Notes: generated by a model not told the origin, from the letters alone. A DNA stretch of 20,356 bases from CAZLMW01 sp964560875 (GCA_964560875.1 CAZLMW010000135.1:1-20356), one strand, 5' to 3'; counted from the stretch's first letter, positions 14,121 through 20,356 are shown. Translations and numbers: made by a program.

Positions 14121-14690
14121 CTATCCGCCTTGCACGCCGTAGCCGCGCACCAGGAACGGGCCCGGGTAGCCGATATGCGGCCAGACGGTGGGTTGGTCGA
14201 AGTACACCAGGGAGATGAACTTGCGGAACGCGATGGCGACCTGGCGGCGCAGCAACGTGTCGCTGGTGATCCACGCTTGCCAGTGCGTGAGGCGGTCGGC
14301 TTCGGACAGGTTGGAAAACGTCACCAGCTTGCGGTCGAAGATCACCGGGCCGAGCTCCACGAGCGTCAACGCGCGCTTCAAATCGGTCGCGATGTGGTCG
14401 GGCTCGTCGGCGATGAAGCCGTCGAAGGCCCGCGCGATCGCCTCGCCGTCCGCACCTTCCGGCCACGGTCCGCCCGCGGGCAGCTGCGTCGTCACCAGCG
14501 CCGTGAGCGTGGCAAACTCGTGGTCGCTGAGCATCCGTAAGCCGGCGATCGAAGGCGCCGAGCCGCGCAACGCAACGACCCCGCCGACACCCGCGACAGG
14601 CACCGCTGCGAGGCCAAGCGCGAGCTTGAGAAAGCGCCGCCGCGAAAGGAACGCAAACGGCCCACCCGACCCCGTTTCCGAGCCGGTCAT
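14121..14690 (-). CDS. Tat-exported gluconate 2-dehydrogenase subunit 3-like protein
   Basis: The product is 189 residues. The N-terminus carries a perfect twin-arginine motif, SRRRFLKL (residues 16-23), followed by an Ala/Gly/Val hydrophobic stretch (LALGLAAVPVAGVGGVVAL). The rest matches the small helical subunit 3 of membrane gluconate/alcohol dehydrogenases (LSDHEFATLTALVTTQLP near the start, YPGPFLVRGYG at the end). In known complexes this subunit escorts and stabilises the GMC catalytic subunit in the periplasm, which fits the GMC gene 7 nt downstream. ATG 14690 is chosen because it overlaps the stop of the upstream enolase-superfamily gene as ATGA and places the Tat motif near the N-terminus. 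A longer frame upstream is antisense-like and lacks support. Confidence 0.85.
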   Translation of the reverse strand: MTGSETGSGGPFAFLSRRRFLKLALGLAAVPVAGVGGVVALRGSAPSIAGLRMLSDHEFATLTALVTTQLPAGGPWPEGADGEAIARAFDGFIADEPDHIATDLKRALTLVELGPVIFDRKLVTFSNLSEADRLTHWQAWITSDTLLRRQVAIAFRKFISLVYFDQPTVWPHIGYPGPFLVRGYGVQGG

Positions 14691-15970
14691 GAGCCCGCCT
14701 TCGCCGTCGCCTGGTCCGCGATCCGCTTCTTGCGCGCCGCGTCGATCGCCCTGGAAACCGAGATGCCGCGGTCCCGCAGTGAAAAGAACACCAGCCGCAG
14801 CTTGTCCATCACGAAGAAGCGCTTGGTGTATCTGCGCATCGCCCACGGGTCCAGCTCGATGCCGAGCCCGGGTTTGGTCGGCACGTCGAGGTAGCCGCGG
14901 GTGTGTTGAAACGGCTCGGTCAGCAGTCCGTCACGGCCTTCGATCGTCCATCCGGGCGGGTTGTACGGGTATTCGAGGGCCTTCTTATCGCCAAATCCGG
15001 ACGCCGCCATCAGCTGCAGGTTCACGGCAAATCCGATGCCATTGGTCCAGGTGTGCGGCGTGTACAGCAGCCCGTGTTCGCGGCATAGCCGGGCCACCTC
15101 CATCGTCTGCGCGATGCCGCCTGTGAACATGGCGTCGGGCTGGAAGATGTCGTAGCACTTGCGCTCGATCATCATCTTCAGCTCCGGCAACGCACCGGTG
15201 TGAATCTCGCCGCCCGAGATCGGCACTTTGCTATACGCCGTCAGCTCGGTGAGCTCGTCGTAGCTGTCCATCGCGAGCGGTTCTTCGAGCCACGACACGC
15301 CCACATCCGCGCACACATCCGCGAACCGCTTGGCCCGCGCGAGGTCCCACTTGGGCGCATCTGCAATGATCGCCACCCGCCACGCCTGGTTGGCGTCGAC
15401 GCCGATCTTCATCTTGTCGCCAACGGCCTCGGCGGTGCGCACGACCTGCTCGATGTCCCTGGCCTCGTCGAAGTCGTGCACCCGCAGCTTGATCGACGAA
15501 AACCCCTCCGCCAGCCGGGCCTGGGCCTCTTCGATGCGCGCCTCGGGGCCTTTCACTTCGCCGGTCGACGCGTACAGCTTTACCCGCTTGGTGTTCGGAT
15601 CGTTCGGGTCGCTCCCGAGCAGCTCGTGCACCGGCTTCCCAGCCAGCTTGCCTTTGATGTCCCAGCAGGCCGGTTCGATCCACCAATTGCGCCAACCGAG
15701 GTAACCAACTTCGCGCAAACGCTGCTGAATCAGCGGGATGTCGGTCGGATCTTCGCCCAGGAAGTAGGGCGCGATGAGGTGGCCAAGACCCTTGTGTTCG
15801 ACGCTCATCGCCGGCCCGGCCGAGATCCCCTGCACCCCGTCGTCGGTCGTCAGCCGAATCAGCGTGAAGCGGTTTTCGACCTGGGGAAAACCCGGGATCC
15901 AGCTCGGGTAGAAGGGCGCCGGCAGCGGCACACGGACGCGAAAAAGCTCAACCTTGGTGATGGCGGTCAT
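14687..15970 (-). CDS. Enolase-superfamily enzyme (mandelate racemase/muconate lactonizing type)
   Basis: The product is 427 residues. After a capping domain comes the barrel with SSIKLRVHD (K161, R163), the metal ligands D192 (GVDANQAW), E229 (WLEEPL) and E255 (ISGGE), and a D279/H306 pair (QPD; YTPHTWTNG). Lys on one side and an Asp-His dyad on the other fit the mandelate racemase subgroup. Its members abstract the proton alpha to a carboxylate and often act as sugar-acid dehydratases; the substrate is not determinable. The position of the second Lys in K-x-K is Arg here. A basic ~50-residue tail after about residue 378 (YTKRFF to the end) extends past the usual barrel end. ATG 15970 has GGAGG 5 nt upstream and matches the family N-terminus, so the 33-codon longer frame is rejected. 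Confidence 0.87.
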   Translation of the reverse strand: MTAITKVELFRVRVPLPAPFYPSWIPGFPQVENRFTLIRLTTDDGVQGISAGPAMSVEHKGLGHLIAPYFLGEDPTDIPLIQQRLREVGYLGWRNWWIEPACWDIKGKLAGKPVHELLGSDPNDPNTKRVKLYASTGEVKGPEARIEEAQARLAEGFSSIKLRVHDFDEARDIEQVVRTAEAVGDKMKIGVDANQAWRVAIIADAPKWDLARAKRFADVCADVGVSWLEEPLAMDSYDELTELTAYSKVPISGGEIHTGALPELKMMIERKCYDIFQPDAMFTGGIAQTMEVARLCREHGLLYTPHTWTNGIGFAVNLQLMAASGFGDKKALEYPYNPPGWTIEGRDGLLTEPFQHTRGYLDVPTKPGLGIELDPWAMRRYTKRFFVMDKLRLVFFSLRDRGISVSRAIDAARKKRIADQATAKAGS

Positions 15971-16055
15971 CGCGGCCTCCGCGCCGGCAACTAGAATCCG
16001 GCGAGAACAAGCGGTCCTCAAGACGATGGGCGCCGACCGGGGCGCTGACAACCGC

Positions 16056-16946
16056 TCACGATTGCTCAAAGAACTCCGCGGCGACCGCGACGACCTTCGC
16101 TTTCTCTTCGTGGTTGACCCAGTGGGTGCCCGATTCGATGCGCACCGCGCGCCCGTCTTCGCAATACGCCAGCGACGGCTCGATCAGCTCGGTGCCCAGC
16201 GCGTGATCCTGCGTGCCCCAGATCAACAACACGGGGATCGTGATCTTGTCGGCGGTAGGCTTCTTCGGCTGTGCCCACAACCCGGCCCGATACCAGTTGA
16301 CCATCGACGTGAGCGCGCCCGGCTGCGACCAGGCCTCGATATAACCGGCGATCTCCTTGTCCGAAAATGTCCCCGGCACCGCCGTTTCGCGCAACATGCC
16401 GGCGAATTTCGAGAAGTTGTCCGCGCCGATGAAGCTCTCCGGCAGCCGCGGCAGCTGGAAGAAGAACATGTACCAGCTGCGCATCACCTGGGTCGGCGAG
16501 AAGAACAAGACCCGCCGGAACGCGTACGGATGCGGCACGTTGCACATCGCGGCTTTGCGGATCCGATCGCCATGCTTGTGGGCGAGCCACCAACCGACCA
16601 CAGCGCCCCAGTCGTGGCTCACGATCAGCGCCTTGTCGCGCCCAAACCCGTCGATCAGCGCCACGATGTCGTCCGCCAGCACGTCCAGGCAGTAATCGCG
16701 CACCCGGGGCGGCTTCTCCGAGGTGCCGTACCCGCGCTGATCGGGCGCAGCACAGCGATAACCGCGCGCCGCGAAGGCCTGCATGTGCTCCTTCCACGCG
16801 CCCCAGTACTCGGGAAAACCGTGCAGGAACACGACCAGCTCGCCGTCTTCGGGACCGCATGTCGCCACGTGCAGGTCGACACCCGCGCCTCGCATCGTTG
16901 TGTGCTCGATCGGCATCGCGCCGGCCGCGTCTTGTGCAGCCGTCAT
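16056..16946 (-). CDS. Alpha/beta hydrolase, epoxide-hydrolase-like
   Basis: The product is 296 residues. The oxyanion motif HGFPEYW (42-48) and the nucleophile elbow VSHDWGAVVGW (Asp112) give the Asp-type catalytic centre of epoxide hydrolases and haloalkane dehalogenases; HGFPE and SHDWG favour epoxide hydrolase. D247 (GTQDHAL) and H275 (SGTHWVNHE) complete the triad, and cap-domain Tyr residues (for example MVNWYR, Y219) could activate an epoxide. It has no signal peptide, so it should be cytoplasmic. The start ATG 16946 overlaps the TGA of the FHA/AAA+ regulator as ATGA, so the enzyme is translated from the regulator's transcript. An 85-bp gap to the enolase-family gene could hold a secondary promoter; I see only weak candidates. 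Confidence 0.87.
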   Translation of the reverse strand: MTAAQDAAGAMPIEHTTMRGAGVDLHVATCGPEDGELVVFLHGFPEYWGAWKEHMQAFAARGYRCAAPDQRGYGTSEKPPRVRDYCLDVLADDIVALIDGFGRDKALIVSHDWGAVVGWWLAHKHGDRIRKAAMCNVPHPYAFRRVLFFSPTQVMRSWYMFFFQLPRLPESFIGADNFSKFAGMLRETAVPGTFSDKEIAGYIEAWSQPGALTSMVNWYRAGLWAQPKKPTADKITIPVLLIWGTQDHALGTELIEPSLAYCEDGRAVRIESGTHWVNHEEKAKVVAVAAEFFEQS

Positions 16947-18355
16947 CGGCCCGTCCCCTTGTCGAGATTGTGCGCGGCGATCCACCGATAGACCTGCTTG
17001 CGGCTGCGACCCACGTGGCGCGCGACCTTGCTGACGTTGCCCGAAAACTGGTCCAACAACTCGATGAGCTCGTCCTTTGTCGGCGGCCCCTTGCGCGAAG
17101 GCTCGTCCACGTCGCTGCCATCGCCGGCCGCCGTGGCTTCGGGCGCGAGGATCGGCCGATCGGAACCACCCGCGGGGAGGCGCGCGGCGGGCCGCGGCAT
17201 ACGCATCTCGGGTTCGAGCATGTCTTCGGTCCACAGCTCCGCGTCGGCGTGCAAGACGGCAAGGCGCTCGGCCAGCTTGCGGAGCTCGCGGACATTGCGC
17301 GGCCACCGCCAGAGCAAGACCCGCTCGGCGAAATCGGGGCTCATCGGCACATGTCGCAGGTCCGCCGGCAAGAAGCGAGAAAAGAGCAGCGGGATGTCAT
17401 CTTTGCGATTGCGCAGCGGCACCAGCTCGATCCGCACACCAGCGAGACGCGCATAGAGGTCCTGGCGAAACGTGCCGTCTTCGAGCGCCTGCGCCAGCTG
17501 CACATTCGTCGCCACGACCACCCGCGAGTCGACCCGCCTGCCCAACGCGGAACCCACCGGTGTCACCTCGCCGCTTTCGAGCGCGCGCAACAGCTTGGGC
17601 TGCAACTGCACCGGCATATCCCCGATCTCATCGAGAAAGAGCGTGCCGCCATCGGCCTGCACGAAAGCGCCCGGTTGGTCGCTGGTCGCGTGCGTAAAAG
17701 CGCCCTTGCGGTGCCCGAAGAGCGTCGATTCCACCAGGGTCCCCGGCAGCGCAGGGCAGTTGACGGCGATAAAGGTGCCCGACCGGCCGCTTTGGACGTG
17801 CAGCGCGTTGGCGACGACCTCTTTTCCGGTCCCGGTCTCCCCGGTGACGACCACGGACAGGTCACTGGGAGCCACCCTGCGCAGCGCGTCGCGGACTTTC
17901 GCGATGGCTGGAGAGCGGCCCGCCAGGCCATTGTCGCCGCCCACGGGTTGCACCGCCCGTTCACCGCGGCACACGAGCATGACCGTGTCGCCGAGCCGGA
18001 TCACGTCGCCGGGAACGAGGACCGTGCGCAGCGTCTTGACGCCGTTGATCTTGACGCCGTTGGCCGACCCGAGGTCGATGATCTGCAGCGTTCCGTCGAG
18101 CGTTTCGATCGTTGCGTGTCGGCGCGAGAGGGTTGGATCGTCGAGCCCGAGGCCCTCGTCGTCGTCCACTGCCCGGCCGATCGGCAGCCCGCTGTCGTCG
18201 ATGCCCACGAGCCGATCGAGGCGGTCGCGATCGTGACTGGCCACGATGCGCACCGCCCATCGCATGGCGTCGCGTTCAACCGCTTCGGGCCCACGCCGCG
18301 CCACAGGCTGCGTGCGAGCATAGCGGGCCCTCTTCTTGCCGGAGGTCTCGGACAT
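16943..18355 (-). CDS. FHA-domain AAA+ enhancer-binding protein (sigma-54 activator type)
   Basis: The product is 470 residues. The FHA domain spans about 56-130 (IGRAVDDDEG, LSRRHATIE, GSANGVKINGVK), in place of a receiver domain. The AAA+ domain follows with Walker A GETGTGKE (172-179), Walker B GGTLFLDEIGDM (236-247), FRQDLYARL and WPRNVREL. A C-terminal Fis-type HTH comprises about 426-466 (GNVSKVARHVGRSRKQVYRWI). The sigma-54 contact loop reads GAFTHA (218-223) rather than GAFTGA. Such FHA-EBPs are abundant in myxobacteria and are controlled by Ser/Thr kinases through phospho-Thr recognition. The first gene of the operon, it probably regulates the enzymes behind it. ATG 18355 is preferred to an upstream ATG at 18544, which would run through the divergent MerR promoter and gene; no strong SD is seen. 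Confidence 0.87.
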   Translation of the reverse strand: MSETSGKKRARYARTQPVARRGPEAVERDAMRWAVRIVASHDRDRLDRLVGIDDSGLPIGRAVDDDEGLGLDDPTLSRRHATIETLDGTLQIIDLGSANGVKINGVKTLRTVLVPGDVIRLGDTVMLVCRGERAVQPVGGDNGLAGRSPAIAKVRDALRRVAPSDLSVVVTGETGTGKEVVANALHVQSGRSGTFIAVNCPALPGTLVESTLFGHRKGAFTHATSDQPGAFVQADGGTLFLDEIGDMPVQLQPKLLRALESGEVTPVGSALGRRVDSRVVVATNVQLAQALEDGTFRQDLYARLAGVRIELVPLRNRKDDIPLLFSRFLPADLRHVPMSPDFAERVLLWRWPRNVRELRKLAERLAVLHADAELWTEDMLEPEMRMPRPAARLPAGGSDRPILAPEATAAGDGSDVDEPSRKGPPTKDELIELLDQFSGNVSKVARHVGRSRKQVYRWIAAHNLDKGTGR

Positions 18356-18428
18356 GGCGTCGTCGCTGCGCAATTGGATGGGTCGAACATCCGCAGGGTA
18401 GGGGCGCGCCGCTCCGGAAACAAATCGC

Positions 18429-18459
18429 TTGACCCTCACGTTACGTGAGCCCCCATGCT
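18429..18459 (+). promoter_or_regulatory. MerR-type promoter/operator of the TipA-like regulator gene
   Basis: A -35 TTGACC (18429-18434) and a -10-like CATGCT (18454-18459) are separated by 19 bp. The spacer holds the perfect dyad CTCACGTTACGTGAG (18435-18449; 7-bp arms around a central T). An over-long 19-bp spacer filled by a dyad is the hallmark of promoters activated by MerR-family proteins through DNA distortion. The gene it drives is itself a MerR regulator, so autoregulation is likely. Confidence 0.8.
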
Positions 18460-18466
18460 TGGGGGC
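18449..18466 (+). repeat. Inverted repeat overlapping the -10 region (GCCCCCA/TGGGGGC)
   Basis: There are seven-base perfect arms, GCCCCCA (18449-18455) and TGGGGGC (18460-18466), with loop TGCT. It overlaps the proposed -10 and the expected transcription start of the MerR gene and lies just 5' of its GGAGGTGA SD. It could be a second binding site, a structured 5' end or chance in a GC-rich region. Confidence 0.55.
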
Positions 18467-18479
18467 CGGAGGTGACGTC

Positions 18480-19235
18480 ATGTCTGAAAAAACACGCTGG
18501 CTGGTCAAAGAAGTGGCCGCCCTCACGGGGCTGACCGTCCGCACGCTGCATCACTACGACGAGATCGGCCTGGTTGTGCCGGCCAGGGACGCGAACGGCT
18601 ATCGGGTGTACGTCCAGGACGATCTCGCACGCCTGCAGCAGGTGCGTGTCTACCGCGAGCTCGAGCTTGACCTCGACGCGATCAAGGCCATCGTCAACGC
18701 GCCCGACAGCGACCGATCCATCACGCTGCAGCGCCAACACGCGGCGATCGAGCAACGTATCGAGAAGCTGATGGCGATCGCATCGTCGGTCGAATACGCG
18801 ATGGAAGCCGAACGCGCTGGTTTGCGATTGACTCCCCGCGAGATGTTCGAGGTGTTCGGCGACTTCGATCCCACCGCCTACAACGACGAAGTGGCCGAGC
18901 GCTGGTCCGGCGAACGGCTGGACGAGTCAAGGCGTCGCACCCGCCGCTACACCAAGGCGGACTGGTTGCGCATCAAGTCCGAGGCGGCCGGGCTGAACGA
19001 CGAGCTCGCCGCGCTGATGAAGGCCGAGGTCCCCGCCGCCGCGCCCGAGGCCATCGCCATCGCCGAGAAGATGCGGCTGCACATCGACCGGTGGTTTTAT
19101 CCATGCCCAGCCGAACACCACGGGCGATTGGCGGCCATGTACACCGAAGACCCGCGTTTCGAGGCGACGTACGAGAAAGTAGCGCCCGGATTTGCGGCCT
19201 ACGTGCGCGCCGCGATCGAAGCGAACTGCGGTTGA
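18480..19235 (+). CDS. MerR-family regulator with TipAS ligand-binding domain
   Basis: The product is 251 residues, close to the length I recall for TipAL. Residues 8-75 are the MerR winged helix (VKEVAALTGLTVRTLHHYDEIGL, then GYRVYVQDDLARLQQV), and about 80-110 the dimerisation coiled coil. Residues about 125-250 match the TipAS antibiotic-recognition domain (EVFGDFDPTAYNDEVAERW; RWFYPCPAEHHGRLAAMYTEDPRF). C209 in FYPCP is where I would align the TipAL cysteine that bonds thiopeptides. Members sense bulky drugs or peptides and activate transporters or stress genes. ATG 18480 is chosen over the in-frame ATG-like codon at 18429, because a strong SD (GGAGGTGA, 18468-18475) sits 4-5 nt before it and the earlier codon lies in the -35 box. 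It is divergent from the FHA regulator. Confidence 0.9.
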   Translation: MSEKTRWLVKEVAALTGLTVRTLHHYDEIGLVVPARDANGYRVYVQDDLARLQQVRVYRELELDLDAIKAIVNAPDSDRSITLQRQHAAIEQRIEKLMAIASSVEYAMEAERAGLRLTPREMFEVFGDFDPTAYNDEVAERWSGERLDESRRRTRRYTKADWLRIKSEAAGLNDELAALMKAEVPAAAPEAIAIAEKMRLHIDRWFYPCPAEHHGRLAAMYTEDPRFEATYEKVAPGFAAYVRAAIEANCG

Positions 19236-19256
19236 AAGTCGCGGACGAAGACAGAA

Positions 19257-19272
19257 CGGTCCAAAAAGACCG
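19257..19272. repeat. Small hairpin CGGTC/GACCG
   Basis: Five-base arms CGGTC (19257-19261) and GACCG (19268-19272) enclose loop CAAAAA. It lies 21 nt after the MerR stop. On the minus strand the loop reads TTTTTG, next to the larger hairpin at 19272-19302. Confidence 0.55.
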
Positions 19273-19302
19273 CCGCCCGCGATCCAGCAGGATGCGGGCG
19301 GC
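19272..19302 (+). terminator. Strong GC hairpin downstream of the MerR gene
   Basis: Nine-base arms GCCGCCCGC (19272-19280) and GCGGGCGGC (19294-19302) continue inward as ATCC/GGAT around loop AGCA, with a single bulged G at 19281. It lies 36 nt past the MerR stop and is the best candidate for its transcription end. No T-tract follows on the plus strand, so intrinsic termination is uncertain; read on the minus strand, TTTTT follows about 5 nt after the stem. Confidence 0.55.
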
Positions 19303-19324
19303 AGAAGGAAGGGTTGAGGAGTGC

Positions 19325-19413
19325 GGCCAGGCGAACAGTACCGTTGTGGACCCCCCACAACGTTCGGAAAGAGTGCACCGCCGAAAGTATCCCGATGCAC
19401 TGTTCGCCTGACC
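19325..19413. other. Nested inverted repeats, possible structured RNA or small palindromic element
   Basis: Outer arms GGCCAGGCGAACAGT (19325-19339) and ACTGTTCGCCTGACC (19399-19413) pair at 14 of 15 positions. Inside are CGTTGTGG (19342-19349)/CCACAACG (19355-19362), a perfect 8-bp hairpin with loop ACCCC, and TTCGG (19363-19367)/CCGAA (19381-19385). Together they draw a three-stem junction of about 89 nt. I recognise no known riboswitch, tRNA or sRNA. Alternatives are a MITE-like element with terminal inverted repeats or a processed leader. Confidence 0.5.
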
Positions 19414-19520
19414 CCATCTCCTCGGGTCTTGGTAATCTATAAGAGCAAGCGCCGTGCCAAGCTCGAAAAGAAAATCACAACTAGTTGATTTCAAACGATT
19501 AAAACATGATTCGGCGCCGG

Positions 19521-19588
19521 TGTGACATGCCTGTGGATCGGGTCAAAACTGTGACGGTACCAACGTGCGCGGGGTGTGACCGTCACAG
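19521..19588. promoter_or_regulatory. Cluster of TGTGAC boxes upstream of the lipoprotein gene
   Basis: TGTGAC occurs at 19521, 19550 and 19575, and its complement GTCACA at 19582. CTGTGACGGT (19549-19558) and ACCGTCACAG (19579-19588) form a perfect 10-bp inverted repeat 20 bp apart, and TGTGAC-C-GTCACA (19575-19587) is a 13-bp palindrome. TGTGA/TCACA are the half-sites of CRP/FNR-type regulators, though the spacing is not the standard one. It lies 67 bp before ATG 19655, plausible for an operator. An AT-rich stretch lies upstream at 19438-19510 (TATAAG at 19438). Confidence 0.5.
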
Positions 19589-19654
19589 ATCGATGGGACA
19601 CAGCCCGGATTCTCGCTCGTTGACGTCACGCGAGGAGCCGCGCAGATTGCCGCC

Positions 19655-20356
19655 ATGAACACTCGCACCCGCTCTCTGCCGTTTCTTGTCCCCGCATTGC
19701 TCGCCGCAGCCGCCCTCGCCTGCAGTGAACCCGCGACGTCCAGCGGTCCGGCGACGGACAAGGACACAGGCTCAACCGCCGACACAGGCGTCTTTGTCCC
19801 GTCCGACTCCGCAGCGACAAGCGACTGGGCTGCTGGTGACCCGGGTGATGGCGAATCGACCGTCTCCGACACCGGCGTGGCGCAAGATTCAAGCGCCGCT
19901 CTCGATGCCAACAATGTCGCGGACGCCGGATCGAGCTCGGCAAAGGACGCCGCAGGCTCGGACACGGGCGCCACGACATCCGACGCAGGCGCCGGCGACT
20001 CCGGGGCAAACCCTGGCGGCGATACGGCATCCGCGTCCGAGATCACCCAGGTCGGCCCGGTGGCGGGCAACGGCTGCGCCGACGGCACGCGTGAAGGCTT
20101 CGTCGACGACAAGGAGTTCCCGAAGATCGCGGCGTGCTCGGGCGCATGGGACGTCAAGGGCATCCACCACGGCAAACCCAAGTGCGGTCGCAAGGCGGGC
20201 AACACCGGCACCAACAAGGCCGGCAAAGGCTGCAACGTCGAGGACCTGTGCGCCGATGGCTGGCGCGTGTGCTACGGCAAAGCCGACGTCCTGTCGCGCA
20301 ATCCCGAGGGCTGCAGCCGCATCATGGAGGGCGTCAAGGAGCCCGGCTTCTTCCTC
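19655..20356 (+). CDS. Asp/Thr-rich lipoprotein, 3'-truncated by the window edge
   Basis: 234 residues are visible and the frame is open to the right edge. The lipoprotein signal (LPFLVPALLAAAALAC, Cys at residue 23) is followed by a disordered linker of D-T-G / D-A-G / S-D units to about residue 130. From about 139 a Cys-containing domain begins (GCADGTREGFVDD, CSGAWDVKGI, CGRKAGNTGTN, GCNVEDLCADGWRVCYG). I recognise this arrangement, ending in D-L-C-A-x-G-W-x-V-C, from uncharacterised secreted proteins of myxobacterial-type genomes; its role is unknown. There is no strong SD; a GAGGAG sits at 19632-19637, about 17 nt upstream. The linker style matches the lipoproteins at 5558 and 8533, although the C-terminal domains differ. 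Confidence 0.8.
   Translation, partial: MNTRTRSLPFLVPALLAAAALACSEPATSSGPATDKDTGSTADTGVFVPSDSAATSDWAAGDPGDGESTVSDTGVAQDSSAALDANNVADAGSSSAKDAAGSDTGATTSDAGAGDSGANPGGDTASASEITQVGPVAGNGCADGTREGFVDDKEFPKIAACSGAWDVKGIHHGKPKCGRKAGNTGTNKAGKGCNVEDLCADGWRVCYGKADVLSRNPEGCSRIMEGVKEPGFFL

Noticed and set aside
16859..18448. 529-codon plus-strand frame opposite the FHA/AAA+ regulator
   Set aside because: The minus strand shows FHA, Walker A/B and Fis motifs; this frame is an antisense shadow.
19329..19409. tRNA gene
   Set aside because: The outer stem could mimic an acceptor arm, but there is no T-loop GTTCRA consensus in place, no anticodon stem-loop of 5+7 and no CCA end.
19543..20235. 230-codon minus-strand frame
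   Set aside because: Ser/Pro/Val-rich reverse reading of the Asp/Thr-rich lipoprotein linker.

Overview
The window is GC-rich and densely coded. It carries several long lipoproteins with Asp/Thr/Ala-rich linkers, Cys-rich CDDGN repeats and RCC1 blades, plus an FHA-type enhancer-binding protein. Together these suggest a Myxococcota/Bradymonadota-like (former Deltaproteobacteria) genome. Two runs of exactly 100 N (2252-2351, 10283-10382) look like scaffolding placeholders, so this is probably a draft or metagenome-derived scaffold. The taxonomic call is an inference from protein style, not from a marker gene.

Layout, left to right. (1) 92-5027, minus strand: an apparent four-gene operon. It runs B12-binding radical SAM protein -> heme-oxygenase-like diiron (HDO) protein -> second B12-binding radical SAM protein -> small four-helix membrane protein, and ends in a hairpin with eight T. 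A 9-nt gap with a Shine-Dalgarno (SD) sequence spanning the stop, an ATGA overlap and a 41-nt gap tie the genes together. The product is unknown; two radical SAM enzymes flanking an HDO enzyme look like a small-molecule or lipid modification pathway. The start of the second radical SAM gene is disturbed by an N gap and a 149-bp-offset duplication. (2) 5133-8506, plus strand: a 129-residue protein made of two copies of one domain, a large RCC1/Cys-rich lipoprotein, and a periplasmic TPR protein 3 nt behind it. (3) 8533-10671, minus: a lipoprotein with a clan-A glycosidase-like domain and an 18-bp-repeat linker that contains the second N gap. (4) 10716-12539, plus: a membrane sulfatase/phosphoethanolamine-transferase-like enzyme. 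(5) 12563-18355, minus: an FHA-AAA+-Fis regulator followed by an epoxide-hydrolase-like enzyme, an enolase-superfamily enzyme, a Tat-exported gluconate-dehydrogenase-subunit-3-like protein and a GMC oxidoreductase. ATGA overlaps at two junctions suggest one catabolic operon with its own regulator. (6) 18429-19235, plus: a TipA-type MerR regulator with a textbook MerR promoter (19-bp spacer filled by a 15-bp dyad). (7) 19236-19654: a 419-bp non-coding stretch rich in inverted repeats, including a three-stem structure and clustered TGTGAC boxes. (8) 19655 to the right edge, plus: the 5' part of another Asp/Thr-rich lipoprotein.

The points most worth following up are the double-radical-SAM/HDO operon, the zero-length gap and duplication at the second radical SAM start, the TipA-type promoter, and the structured non-coding region at 19257-19588.
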